Origin: Flavobacterium psychrophilum
GTDB taxonomy: Bacteria; Bacteroidota; Bacteroidia; Flavobacteriales; Flavobacteriaceae
Direction: 5' to 3'
NCBI GenBank assembly: GCA_945869365.1
Contig: CAMBOW010000005.1
Span: forward strand, 1-49,640
DNA length: 49,640 bases
In this document: positions 16,527 through 25,743 of the stretch, piece after piece
How the letters are laid out: every line of letters begins with the position of its first letter
Position numbering within the stretch: the stretch's first letter is position 1
The notes under the pieces: generated by a model
Databases searched by the model: none
What the model was told of the DNA's origin: nothing
What the model saw: only the letters and a program-made list of their open reading frames with translations
Made by a program: the position numbers and the translations under genes

Positions 16527-17813
16527 TTAGTTTGCGGGAACTATTAATTGCTTTCTAAACACCCAAACGAGCAAGAAAAAATACCCCACATAAGCGAATG
16601 CTTGTGCCATGACCACGCCTTGCAACTGGAATCTGGGCAAGCAAATGAGTGTAGCGACATAAAAGGCACTCAAGGAAACCAATTCGCACAAGATAAAGGC
16701 GAGTGTCATTTTTTTTGCAAAGAACTGGTACCCCAAAATCAGCGAAGCCGCTTTGAACACATCGCCAGACATTTGCCACAAAAACAAGTCGGTTACCGGC
16801 GCGAAAGCTTTGGAGAACAAGAGGGGAACCCAAAAATTCCGGCCTACATACAAGGCCAATAAGCCCAAAATAAATAAAGGCAAGACCGCTTTGTAATAAG
16901 TAAAAAATACCTGTTGGGTGGCTTTATTGGTTTTGGCTTCGGCGAGTTTGGGAAAAAAATAGACACTCAATAAGGTGGCGATAAACAAGAAATAATAGGA
17001 CGAAATGCGCATCATGGCTTCCCAATAGCCGGCTTGCACGAGGCCCAATTGGCCAATCACCAAGTTTCGCACCTGCACATACACCAAAGGTCCGAGTACG
17101 GTAGCCACCAAGGCCATAAGCGAATACGAACTGAGTTGCCACAAGAGCTGGCGGTCAAATGCCTGCCAAGAAAGCAAATCGCTAAAGTGTATTTTTTTAT
17201 TCAAATAATAGCACACAACTACAATTAACAAAGCCGGCGGAATCACCAAAGACAACAAGGCCCCTTGGGTGTGCAGTTGCCAAACCAACACGAGCGAAAC
17301 GAGCAATCCCAATATATTTCCCCACAAATTTACGCGGATCACCTGCTGGAACTGCCCCAAGCCATTGAGTACCGAAACCAATAGAATACTGGCGGCATAC
17401 CAAGGCAAGGCCAAAGCCAGCGCGAGGAAAATGGTGCTGAAATCGGAGTTTGTGCCAAACAACCAACTCGACCAAACCTGGGCAAAAACAACTAAACTTG
17501 CGCTTATGATTAGTACCATGGCAGCCAAACTCACAAACACGGTGGCCAATACTTTTTTGAGTGCGGCTTCATCGTCTTTGGTGTCGACCACATATTTTAC
17601 TACACCATTTTGCAAGCCCAAAGTAGATAAGGCTTCAATAGAGGTAATGAAATTGCGGAAGTTCCCCACCAAGGCCAAGCCCGAGGGTCCCACAAACACC
17701 GCCATTACTTTTGAGCTGACAACCCCTACTCCAATTTTGACCAGCACACTCAAACTGTTCAAAGAAGTGATTTTGAACAAAGGCAAACGGGCTATGCGGC
17801 GAAGGAATTCCAC
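16527..17813 (-). CDS. O-antigen/polysaccharide flippase (Wzx-like)
   Basis: Polytopic membrane protein of 428 residues with about 12 hydrophobic segments, of the MATE/MOP polysaccharide transporter superfamily. It resembles WzxE-type translocases that flip undecaprenyl-linked oligosaccharide units. The start is GTG at 17813, sharing one base with the TAG stop of the aminotransferase gene, so the two are translationally coupled. It is the last gene of a three-gene minus-strand cassette with a DegT aminotransferase and a FemAB/GNAT-like protein, which suggests export of a unit carrying an aminated, possibly acylated sugar. The product assignment is firm at superfamily level. Confidence 0.88.
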   Translation of the reverse strand: MEFLRRIARLPLFKITSLNSLSVLVKIGVGVVSSKVMAVFVGPSGLALVGNFRNFITSIEALSTLGLQNGVVKYVVDTKDDEAALKKVLATVFVSLAAMVLIISASLVVFAQVWSSWLFGTNSDFSTIFLALALALPWYAASILLVSVLNGLGQFQQVIRVNLWGNILGLLVSLVLVWQLHTQGALLSLVIPPALLIVVVCYYLNKKIHFSDLLSWQAFDRQLLWQLSSYSLMALVATVLGPLVYVQVRNLVIGQLGLVQAGYWEAMMRISSYYFLFIATLLSVYFFPKLAEAKTNKATQQVFFTYYKAVLPLFILGLLALYVGRNFWVPLLFSKAFAPVTDLFLWQMSGDVFKAASLILGYQFFAKKMTLAFILCELVSLSAFYVATLICLPRFQLQGVVMAQAFAYVGYFFLLVWVFRKQLIVPAN

Positions 17814-18919
17814 TAATTATAACCGTTTAATACCGCTATTACTCGGTCTACTTGTTTATTGCTCATGACTGGACTGATTGGTATACTCAACACCTCGCGG
17901 TGAATGGATTCAGTAATAGGAAACGATTGTTCATTCCAAGTAGCCAAGGCTTTTTGTTGGTGCGGCGGAATTGGATAATGAATTAAGGTTTGTATCTCGT
18001 GCCGGGCCAAATAGGCTTGCAGCTTGTCCCGCTGCACTGTGCGAATTACAAACAAATGAAACACCTGATCTGCTTGACCGGTATAGATTGGCAATTGAAT
18101 ATTTGGATTGTTTATTTCAGTGGTATAGCGCGCTGCAATGGCTCTTCGTAAAGCATTATCACGATCGAGTTGTGGCAGTTTTATCCGCAAAAAAGCCGCT
18201 TGCAATTCATCGAGACGGCTGTTTACGCCTAAGTAAGCGTTGTGGTATTTTTGGGCCGAGCCATAATTGCGCAATTGCCGAATTACCTCAGCCAATTGAG
18301 GGTCGTTGGTGGTCACGGCTCCGGCATCGCCCAAAGCGCCTAAATTTTTTCCGGGATAAAAACTAAATCCAGCCGCATCACCCAAATTTCCAGCTTTCTG
18401 GCCCGAAGGCAATTGGGCTCCATGGGCTTGGGCTGCATCTTCGAAGAGCAATAAATGATTTGATTTAGCCCAAGAACTGATGGCTTCCATATCGGGCAAT
18501 TGCCCATACAAATGCACTACCATGACAGCCTTGGTTTTTGAAGTTCTATTTTGTTCCAATCTGTTGGATTCAACCAAAAAAGTGTCGGGATTAGGCTCAA
18601 CCAAAACCGGTACTAAACCCGCTTCGATTATCGCCAAGATACTAGCAATGTAGGTATTGGCAGGAACCAACACTTCGTCACCTTTGTGCAATTGACCCAA
18701 TTCTATATAGCCACGAAATACTAGCGTTAAGGCATCTAAGCCATTGGCTACACCTATGCAGTGTGAATTTCCGCAATAGGCCGCAAATTCGCGCTCAAAT
18801 TGTTGTACTTCTTCGCCCAAAATATACCAGCCTTTGTCCAATAGCGTTTGCAATTGCTGATGAAACTGGGCTTCGTAGGGCGCATTAATTTGCTGTAAGT
18901 CTAAGAATGGGATTTTCAT
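17813..18919 (-). CDS. DegT/DnrJ/EryC1/StrS sugar aminotransferase
   Basis: PLP-dependent aminotransferase (368 residues) acting on a nucleotide-linked keto sugar. Motifs are [26 protein letters not shown], the cofactor Asp in [12 protein letters not shown], and the Schiff-base Lys in [19 protein letters not shown], followed by [14 protein letters not shown] and [14 protein letters not shown]. It is closest in feel to the FdtB/QdtB and WecE subgroups that make amino-deoxyhexoses. Its stop overlaps the flippase GTG by one base and its start overlaps the upstream gene by 4 nt, so all three are one transcription unit. The exact sugar cannot be read from sequence. Confidence 0.93.
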   Translation of the reverse strand: MKIPFLDLQQINAPYEAQFHQQLQTLLDKGWYILGEEVQQFEREFAAYCGNSHCIGVANGLDALTLVFRGYIELGQLHKGDEVLVPANTYIASILAIIEAGLVPVLVEPNPDTFLVESNRLEQNRTSKTKAVMVVHLYGQLPDMEAISSWAKSNHLLLFEDAAQAHGAQLPSGQKAGNLGDAAGFSFYPGKNLGALGDAGAVTTNDPQLAEVIRQLRNYGSAQKYHNAYLGVNSRLDELQAAFLRIKLPQLDRDNALRRAIAARYTTEINNPNIQLPIYTGQADQVFHLFVIRTVQRDKLQAYLARHEIQTLIHYPIPPHQQKALATWNEQSFPITESIHREVLSIPISPVMSNKQVDRVIAVLNGYN

Positions 18920-19884
18920 AAAGCGTCAAGTAAGTGTGCCTGCTGCAACTGGATAATCCAATAGGTTTGCACGATGGGTTTGGCTCCAAAACTTTCTTTC
19001 CAGTAGGCCAATCCTTGGTTGGTTTTCATTCCGTTTTGTTCGGATACATTTCCAAAACTGACGTGATGCTTTGGGTGATAGCGTTGAATCACGTAATCAA
19101 ACAACACATCGAGAGCAGCGGTATCCATGCGGTCATCGGTGCCTGAACTGTACTGAAAATGCACCACATTATTCATCACAAACAGCACGCATCCGGCTTT
19201 GAGTGTGCCGTCTAAATAGGCGTTAAACAACTTGATTTGATCCGGAAAAGCAGCGGCCAATTGGGTAATCTCGACCAAGGAATGCACCGGATTTACGCCA
19301 AAACGCTGCTGCAAATTGGGCGTGAGTACTTCATTCCAAAAGGAATCATACTGGGTTTCTTCTTTGATTTTGATGCCCAAATCCTGCGCCACTTTTAAGG
19401 CGCGCTTGCGGTTGCGGTTGGGCATGTAGGGTTCCTTATGATCTACCACCAAAAACAAATCGCTGCGGGTTTGCTGCGCTTTGGTTATATATAAAGCCTG
19501 GTACAATTCATCAGAAAAGCTTTGCTCGTAGATGCGTGGAAGGGCTTTGAGGTTGAGTTGTGTTATTTCATTTTCAATCAAAAACTGGCAGAGTGCAGAG
19601 AAAATCGCAAAATAATCTACTGTTCGGATGTTGGGTAATACTAATAAACCTCCATAGGAAAGACCTTGGTGCGAATAGATTTCGTTGTCTATTTTGTTGG
19701 CAGGTAATACAGCAACCCATTTCTCGTTTTCGGTAACCACCAACGAATAATCATCAAAGCGATCTCGGTGGTAGTCCATAAAATCCCGGTGAAACAAAAA
19801 GGTAGCATTTTTGGCCTGCCCAATAAAGGCATTCCAAGTGGCTGCAAGGGTTGGCTGAAAGCGTTGTACCGAATAGGTTTTCAC
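18916..19884 (-). CDS. FemAB/GNAT-like acyltransferase of the polysaccharide cassette
   Basis: A 322-residue soluble protein with the double-GNAT layout of FemAB-like proteins. The N-terminal half contains [18 protein letters not shown]. The C-terminal half contains [42 protein letters not shown], the acetyl-CoA fold region. Such proteins often sit next to DegT aminotransferases in flavobacterial polysaccharide clusters, where they probably acylate the new amino group, but that is inferred. It is the first gene of the cassette and overlaps the aminotransferase start by 4 nt. It is divergent from the CHU_C gene at 19989. Confidence 0.75.
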   Translation of the reverse strand: MKTYSVQRFQPTLAATWNAFIGQAKNATFLFHRDFMDYHRDRFDDYSLVVTENEKWVAVLPANKIDNEIYSHQGLSYGGLLVLPNIRTVDYFAIFSALCQFLIENEITQLNLKALPRIYEQSFSDELYQALYITKAQQTRSDLFLVVDHKEPYMPNRNRKRALKVAQDLGIKIKEETQYDSFWNEVLTPNLQQRFGVNPVHSLVEITQLAAAFPDQIKLFNAYLDGTLKAGCVLFVMNNVVHFQYSSGTDDRMDTAALDVLFDYVIQRYHPKHHVSFGNVSEQNGMKTNQGLAYWKESFGAKPIVQTYWIIQLQQAHLLDAL

Positions 19885-19988
19885 AAAATTGTTTTAAACT
19901 GTCGAAAATTAGGCAAATATTTTGAAATCAAACTCACTTTCGGGAGTTGAAATAAAATTGCTACTTTTAAGCCCCTATTGAACTATGT

Positions 19989-21788
19989 GTGAAAACAAAA
20001 CTCCATTTTCTTGTTTTTAGTATTATACTCTTGAGTTTGGCGCCAATTAAAGCCCAAACTATTGAGTTATATAGCCAATTTAACGGACGCTATGATTTTG
20101 TTTTTGTGGGCAATACCATGAATTTGGCCGAAAACGGAACCGGTGCCGCTTGTGTAATTAACAGCATTTCATCGGCCACGCTAACGCTCAATGCTAGCTC
20201 AACCATAGAAAAAGCCTATTTGTATTGGGCCGGATCGGGCAATGGCGATTTTGAGGTAAACTTAAATGGCACTGCACTTACCGCTTCTCGCACCTTTGGA
20301 CTCACACAATCCACTTCGGGGCTGCCTTTTTTTAGCGCCTTTGTAGAAGTGACCAACTTGGTGCAAACCACTGGAAATGGCCTCTATACTTTAGCTGATC
20401 TAGACGTGTCCGACGTGCTGACTCCAAGCGCTTACTGCAACAATGGGACCAATTTTGCCGGCTGGGCTTTGGTTATAGTCTACAGCGATTCGAGCTTACC
20501 GCTCAATCAGTTGAATGTCTATGATGGATTGGATTATGTACCGACGGACATCTCCATCATCTTAAACAACTTGAATGTCATAGACAACCAAAATGCAGCC
20601 ATTGGCTTTGTGGCATGGGAAGGCGATCGCGGATTGGCCGTGAATGAATCGCTCAAAATAAACAACATTCTCATTGGCAATCCCCCTTTGAATCCCAATA
20701 CCAATGCGTTTAATGGCACCAACAGTTTTACCGGCGCCACCGATTTGTACAACATGGATTTGGACGTGTATCCGATACAAAACACCATTCAAATTGGGGA
20801 CACTTCGGCGCAAATTCAGTTGAGTTCGGGCCAAGATTTTGTGATGATCAACACCATTGTCACCAAGTTCAACAGCCAATTGCCCGACGCAACAATCACC
20901 ATCGATCGAGCGCTGATGGAATGCAACAGCCCAAATTTTCGTGTAAATTATGCGGTGCACAACAACAATTGCACCGATCCTTTGCCTGCTGGCGTTCCGA
21001 TTGCGATATATTTGAATGGCGTCTATTGGCAATCGGCAAGCACTCAAACGGTCATTCCAATTGATGGCAGCGAAACCGGTAGCATCGCCTTGACCTTGCC
21101 TACTGGAATTTCCAGCCCCTTTGATTTGAAATTTGTGGTGGATGATGACGGAACCGGTGTTTCACAGGTGATTGAATTGAACGAAACCAACAACAGTGCA
21201 CAAACAACCCTTAGCCTAGAAACAGCGGCCGTTTTACCCCAATTAAATTCGCTGCAAGCGTGTAATGAAGGTTTCAGCCAAGGAACTTTTTCGTTGGCCT
21301 CAACTGCAACTCAATTGCAACAATCCGGAACCAATACCGTAGTATTTTATCCCAGCCAAACCGATTGGGTTGCTCAAACCAATGCCATAAAAAATTTGGC
21401 AAATTACACTGCTGTTGCACCAGCCACGCTCTATGCCGAAGTTTCTAACGGACGCTGCTACCAAACTGCACCCATAGAATTAATCATAAAAAATTGTCCG
21501 CCACGGGTGTACAATTATGTCTCGGCAAACAACGACACCTACAACGACAGCTTTAGCGTAGATTATTTGCGAAATATTTTCTTGCAATATACCATTGACA
21601 TCTACAACCGTTGGGGTACAAAAGTGTGGACAGGATCAGCCAATACTGCCGACTGGGATGGTACAAGCAATACCAATGTAGTCATCGGTAGTACCAATTT
21701 ACCCGACGGCACCTATTTTTATGTGATCAATTTAAATGACTCCGACAATCCACAACCGCTCACTGGTTTTGTGTACCTCACCCATTAA
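19989..21788 (+). CDS. T9SS type B (gliding/CHU_C) cell-surface protein
   Basis: A 599-residue secreted protein. The signal peptide is about residues 1-22 (cut near IKAQ). The N-terminal 290 residues form a beta-rich domain with WAGSGNGDFEVNLNG, LADLDVSDVL and FAGWALVIVYSDSSLPLNQLNVYDGL, a pattern seen in DUF11/adhesin-like proteins. A CARDB-like Ig domain lies at about 300-400. The final 90 residues (YVSANNDTYNDSF...IDIYNRWGTKVWTG...DGTYFYVINL...FVYLTH) are the CHU_C gliding-motility-associated domain that directs type IX export and surface attachment. The start is GTG at 19989; the ATG at 19985 is in another frame. Confidence 0.87.
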   Translation: MKTKLHFLVFSIILLSLAPIKAQTIELYSQFNGRYDFVFVGNTMNLAENGTGAACVINSISSATLTLNASSTIEKAYLYWAGSGNGDFEVNLNGTALTASRTFGLTQSTSGLPFFSAFVEVTNLVQTTGNGLYTLADLDVSDVLTPSAYCNNGTNFAGWALVIVYSDSSLPLNQLNVYDGLDYVPTDISIILNNLNVIDNQNAAIGFVAWEGDRGLAVNESLKINNILIGNPPLNPNTNAFNGTNSFTGATDLYNMDLDVYPIQNTIQIGDTSAQIQLSSGQDFVMINTIVTKFNSQLPDATITIDRALMECNSPNFRVNYAVHNNNCTDPLPAGVPIAIYLNGVYWQSASTQTVIPIDGSETGSIALTLPTGISSPFDLKFVVDDDGTGVSQVIELNETNNSAQTTLSLETAAVLPQLNSLQACNEGFSQGTFSLASTATQLQQSGTNTVVFYPSQTDWVAQTNAIKNLANYTAVAPATLYAEVSNGRCYQTAPIELIIKNCPPRVYNYVSANNDTYNDSFSVDYLRNIFLQYTIDIYNRWGTKVWTGSANTADWDGTSNTNVVIGSTNLPDGTYFYVINLNDSDNPQPLTGFVYLTH

Positions 21789-21834
21789 ACGCACAATTGT
21801 TTACTTTTACGCCTCCATTTAGAACGAGATTCCT

Positions 21835-22623
21835 ATGAAACAAATTAGCTCCAGTCAAAACGCCTACATCAAATCGTTGGTGCAACTTCAAGAAAAAGCC
21901 AAACGCCGAAAAGAAACCGGCACCTTTCTCATTGAGGGCTTTCACGAAATTGAATTGGCACTAATAGGAGGTTATTTCCTAGAAACGATTTTATTTGACC
22001 CCAACATTTTCGATAAACGGGATATAGAAAATGGAATTTCGGCAGACACCGAATGGATTGAAATCTCGGCCGAAGTATACCAAAAACTAGCCTATCGCGA
22101 CACCACCGAAGGAGTCTTGGCCGTGGCACAATCCAAATCCTTGGCCCTAGCCGATTTGCAATTGGGAACAACTCCTTTGATACTCGTGGCCGAAGCTCCT
22201 GAAAAGCCCGGAAATATTGGTGCTATTTTACGCACCGCCGATGCGGCCAAGGTAGATGCCGTGCTCATTGCCAATCCCAAAAATGACATTTACAACCCCA
22301 ATACCATCCGCTCGAGTGTGGGCACGGTTTTTACCAACCAAATTGCTGCAGGTAGTTCGGCTGAAATTATTGCCTATTTACAAGCCAATAACATCTCTAT
22401 ATTTAGTGCCATTTTGCAAGAAAGCGAGCCCTACTATACGCAGGATTTCACTGCTGCAACCGCCTTAGTTGTAGGAACTGAATCAACCGGACTCACTCAG
22501 GAATGGCGGGAGGCCGCCACCCAAAACATACACATTCCCATGCAAGGCGCCATTGACAGCATGAATGTATCAGTAGCCGCGGCCATCCTAATATTTGAAG
22601 CCAAACGCCAACGCGGTTTTTAG
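21835..22623 (+). CDS. SpoU/TrmH-family RNA 2'-O-methyltransferase
   Basis: A 262-residue SPOUT enzyme that methylates a ribose 2'-OH in rRNA or tRNA using SAM. The N-terminal substrate-binding domain (about 1-105) contains RKETGTFLIEGFHEIELAL. The catalytic knot has the three SpoU motifs: EKPGNIGAILRTADAAK (motif 1), VVGTESTGL (motif 2) and IPMQGAIDSMNVSVAAAILIFEA (motif 3). It resembles RlmB/TsnR-type enzymes; the target nucleotide cannot be fixed. It follows the CHU_C gene by 46 nt and precedes rel by 73 nt. A TACTTTTA box at 21800-21807 may be its own promoter. Confidence 0.9.
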   Translation: MKQISSSQNAYIKSLVQLQEKAKRRKETGTFLIEGFHEIELALIGGYFLETILFDPNIFDKRDIENGISADTEWIEISAEVYQKLAYRDTTEGVLAVAQSKSLALADLQLGTTPLILVAEAPEKPGNIGAILRTADAAKVDAVLIANPKNDIYNPNTIRSSVGTVFTNQIAAGSSAEIIAYLQANNISIFSAILQESEPYYTQDFTAATALVVGTESTGLTQEWREAATQNIHIPMQGAIDSMNVSVAAAILIFEAKRQRGF

Positions 22624-22696
22624 TTCAAAAAACTTTTCGCACTTGCATAACTCGAAGCAATGCCGTACTTTTCAGCATTGATTTGCACCCCTTCTT

Positions 22697-24919
22697 ATGG
22701 CAGAACTAGATATCGAGAAAGAAAACAAAGCCATTGCGCAAGAATACAAAGAGTTGCTGCGCATCAGTTACCAAAAACTGAGTGCAGATGACAAAAAACT
22801 CATCCGTAAAGCCTTTGATGTATCCGTTGAGGCCCACCAAAATCAACGCCGAAAATCGGGGGAAGCCTATATTTTTCATCCCATAGCGGTGGCTAAAATT
22901 GTGGCCTCCGAAATTGGGTTAGGCGCCACTGGAATTGCTGCTGCCTTATTGCACGATGTGGTTGAAGACACCGAAATTACCTTGTCGGATATTGAAACTT
23001 TATTTAATCCAAAAGTTGCTCAAATCGTTGAAGGATTGACCAAAATTTCTCAGGTTCAAAAGGACCTCAATGTTTCGATTCAGGCAGAGAATTTTAGAAA
23101 AATGTTACTTACCCTGAATGATGATGTGCGGGTGATCTTAATTAAACTGGCCGATCGCTTGCACAACATGCAAACCATGGAAGCCATGGCCGAGAATAAA
23201 CAGATAAAAATTGCTTCTGAAACCTTATACATTTATGCGCCTTTGGCCCATCGCTTGGGCTTGTATAACATCAAGATGAAATTGGAAGATTTAGGTCTCA
23301 AGTATACCGAACCTACCATTTATCATGAGATTTTGAGCAAAATGAAAGAGACTAAAGAAGAACAAGAATCCTATATTGCCGATATATCTCAGGTAATTCA
23401 ACAATCCTTAGACGAAGAACACTTAGATTATGTAATCAAAGGACGACCCAAATCGGTCTATTCCATTCGCCGAAAAATGCTCAACCAAAATGTGCGTTTT
23501 GAAGAGGTATACGACAAATTTGCCCTGCGGATTGTGTATCGTTCCAAACCCAACGACGAGAAATTTCTGGCCTGGAAAATTTACTCGATTGTAACCGATC
23601 ATTACCGTCCCAGCCCTAGCCGTTTGCGCGATTGGATATCTTCTCCAAAATCGACTGGGTATGAGGCGCTTCACCTTACTGTAATGGGCCCGAAAGGCCG
23701 CTGGGTAGAAGTGCAAATTCGCTCGGAACGCATGGACGAAATTGCCGAGAAAGGCTATGCCGCACATTACAAATACAAACAAGGCGCCACCGAAGAAAGT
23801 GGTTTGGACGTGTGGCTCAATTTACTCAAAGAAGCACTCGAAAACTCCGAAAGCAACGCAGTTGATTTTGTCGAAGATTTCAAAATGAACTTGTATGCCA
23901 AAGAGATTTTTGTATTTACCCCCAAAGGCGAAATAAAATCCTTGCCCAAAGGGGCTACTTCGCTCGATTTTGCCTTTAGTATTCACTCCGAAATTGGCGT
24001 CAAAACCAGAGGTACGCGGGTAAATGGCAAATTGGTTCCCTTGAATTTCGAGTTAAAAAGTGGCGATCAAATCGAGGTGATTACTTCGCCCAATCAAAAA
24101 CCCACGATGCACTGGTTGGATTATGTAACCACATCGCGGGCCAAAAATAAAATCCGAAATGTATTAAACGAAGACACCAAAAAAATTGCCGAAGACGGAA
24201 AAGAGTTGCTGCAACGCAAACTCAAACACCTAAAAATCACACTAAACGAACAGGTGATTAACGAAATGGTGAATTACTTTAGACTAAAAACCAGTTTGGA
24301 TTTGTTTTACCGCATGGGAATTGGCTCGATAGAAAATCAACAGCTCAAAGATTACGCGGCACAAAAGAGCAATACCTTGATGAATTTCTTTAAGAACAAA
24401 ATTAAACGTTCTTCACCAAATACCGCCGATGCCGATATACACAAACCCGAGATTAGTAGCAACTATGACATGCTGGTTTTTGGAATTGATCAAGATAAAT
24501 TAGACTATACGCTTTCTACCTGTTGCAGCCCCATTCCGGGTGACGATGTGTTTGGTTTTGTGACCATCAACGACGGCATTAAAGTGCACAAAAAAGATTG
24601 CCCGAACGCCATCAGCTTGCAATCGAATTATGCCTACCGCATTATTTTGGCCAAATGGATTGATTCAAGTCAACAAGAATACAAAGCCATACTCAACATC
24701 ACCGGCATGGACACGCTTGGACTCACCAACGAACTCACCAAAGTGATTTCCAACAACATGCACGTAAACATTCAAAGCATCTCCTTGAGCGGCGAAGCAG
24801 GCATCTTCAACGGCCAAGTCGCGGTGATTGTGCGCAACAACAACATCCTGAAACGTCTCATTGACAACATTAAGAAGATTGATGGGATTGAGAAAGTAAC
24901 GCGGGTGTATAAGAATTAA
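22697..24919 (+). CDS. rel: bifunctional (p)ppGpp synthetase/hydrolase Rel (RelA/SpoT)
   Basis: Controls the stringent response. It has 740 residues in the standard order. The HD hydrolase domain (about 45-200) has an intact LLHDVVEDTEIT and KLADRLHNM. The synthetase domain (about 235-360) contains RPKSVYSIRRKM, YEALHLTVMGPKGRWVEVQIRS and GYAAHYKYK. A TGS domain (about 395-455, FVFTPKGEIKSLPKGATSLDFAF) follows, then the helical/zinc-finger-like region with STCCSPIPGDDVFGF and HKKDCPN, and a C-terminal ACT domain (about 665-738). The intact HD motif indicates hydrolase activity as well as synthesis. It is followed by the composite repeat and the Fur-family gene. Confidence 0.97.
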   Translation: MAELDIEKENKAIAQEYKELLRISYQKLSADDKKLIRKAFDVSVEAHQNQRRKSGEAYIFHPIAVAKIVASEIGLGATGIAAALLHDVVEDTEITLSDIETLFNPKVAQIVEGLTKISQVQKDLNVSIQAENFRKMLLTLNDDVRVILIKLADRLHNMQTMEAMAENKQIKIASETLYIYAPLAHRLGLYNIKMKLEDLGLKYTEPTIYHEILSKMKETKEEQESYIADISQVIQQSLDEEHLDYVIKGRPKSVYSIRRKMLNQNVRFEEVYDKFALRIVYRSKPNDEKFLAWKIYSIVTDHYRPSPSRLRDWISSPKSTGYEALHLTVMGPKGRWVEVQIRSERMDEIAEKGYAAHYKYKQGATEESGLDVWLNLLKEALENSESNAVDFVEDFKMNLYAKEIFVFTPKGEIKSLPKGATSLDFAFSIHSEIGVKTRGTRVNGKLVPLNFELKSGDQIEVITSPNQKPTMHWLDYVTTSRAKNKIRNVLNEDTKKIAEDGKELLQRKLKHLKITLNEQVINEMVNYFRLKTSLDLFYRMGIGSIENQQLKDYAAQKSNTLMNFFKNKIKRSSPNTADADIHKPEISSNYDMLVFGIDQDKLDYTLSTCCSPIPGDDVFGFVTINDGIKVHKKDCPNAISLQSNYAYRIILAKWIDSSQQEYKAILNITGMDTLGLTNELTKVISNNMHVNIQSISLSGEAGIFNGQVAVIVRNNNILKRLIDNIKKIDGIEKVTRVYKN

Positions 24920-24921
24920 AG

Positions 24922-25094
24922 GGTTGGCTTGCGCCAAGTTTCAAGTTTCATGTTTCAAGTTGTGTTGGCTTACGCCAAGTTTCATGTTTCATGTTTCAAG
25001 TTGTGAGAATTATACTAAGTTTAATTAAATATAAAGTACTATAGCGAAGCGGAACTATTCATTTCGTGAAACTTAAAACCTGAAACTTGAAACC
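24922..25094 (-). repeat. composite intergenic element, copy A
   Basis: Fills the rel-fur gap. It holds a near-exact tandem pair of about 42 bp (GGTTGGCTTGCGCCAAGTTT type, starting at 24922 and 24964), then GAATTATACTAAG, then the motif TATAGCGAAGCGGAACTATT, then AAACCTGAAACTTGAAACC. The reverse complement matches 31233-31382 block by block, so this is an inverted second copy of the same element. Confidence 0.8.
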
Positions 25095-25131
25095 ACCCAA
25101 TGATTATATTTCGTCAATTTGATAAAAAAAG

Positions 25132-25139
25132 TATCTTTG
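25132..25139 (+). promoter_or_regulatory. -7 box for the Fur-family gene
   Basis: TATCTTTG, an exact TAnnTTTG match, 4 nt ahead of the ATG at 25144. Such a short distance would give a nearly leaderless message. Confidence 0.5.
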
Positions 25140-25143
25140 CGGC

Positions 25144-25608
25144 ATGACTTTAATAGCGAAAGATAATAGTTCCAATCAGGAAATCGTAAAGAATGTTTTT
25201 ACGCTCTATCTTGAAAAAAATGGCCACCGAAAAACACCCGAGCGATTTGCGATTCTGAGTGAAATTTACGACAGCGACGAGCATTTTGACATCGAGAATT
25301 TGTACCTCAAAATGAAGAACAAAAACTACCGCGTGAGTCGTGCCACCTTGTATAATACGATTGAATTGCTGTTGGATTGTGCCTTGGTGCGCAAACACCA
25401 ATTTGGTCAAAACCAGGCGCATTACGAAAAATCCTATTTTGACAAACAACACGATCACATCATCATGACCGACAGCGGAGAAGTGATAGAGTTTTGTGAT
25501 CCGCGCATTCAACTGATCAAAAAAACCATCGAAGAAATATTTGACATCGAAATACACAACCACTCGCTGTACCTCTATGGAAACAAAAAGGTAATTAAAA
25601 ATGAATAA
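25144..25608 (+). CDS. Fur-family transcriptional regulator
   Basis: A 154-residue metal-dependent repressor of the Fur/PerR/Zur family. The winged helix contains [14 protein letters not shown] and [23 protein letters not shown]. The dimerisation domain holds [30 protein letters not shown], with His and Asp residues of the regulatory metal site, and [10 protein letters not shown] near the end. The structural-zinc CxxC pairs typical of PerR/Zur are absent, which leans toward Fur but does not settle the metal. The arrangement rel-fur-purA is familiar from flavobacteria. Some members of this type carry a longer C-terminus. Confidence 0.88.
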   Translation: MTLIAKDNSSNQEIVKNVFTLYLEKNGHRKTPERFAILSEIYDSDEHFDIENLYLKMKNKNYRVSRATLYNTIELLLDCALVRKHQFGQNQAHYEKSYFDKQHDHIIMTDSGEVIEFCDPRIQLIKKTIEEIFDIEIHNHSLYLYGNKKVIKNE

Positions 25609-25620
25609 TTAATAATTTTA

Positions 25621-25716
25621 GGATGGGGCGTTCCCTACCGGTCGGGCTTTTCACTCCCAATCTTTTTTCGCCAATGCTTCACGCAAAAAGGATTTCCGTT
25701 TCAATCCCTAACGCAC
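25621..25716. repeat. dispersed flavobacterial intergenic repeat with two hairpins
   Basis: Occupies the fur-purA gap. The first palindrome is CCC-T-ACCGGT-C-GGG (25633-25646). The second hairpin pairs AATCTTTTTT (25659-25668) with AAAAAGGATT (25685-25694). Sequences of this GGGCGT...TCGGGC...AATCCCTAACGC form are, from memory, widespread in Flavobacteriaceae intergenic DNA. The left arm plus T run might also act as an attenuator after fur. Confidence 0.55.
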
Positions 25717-25743
25717 ATAACAACAACAACTAGATAACTACAC

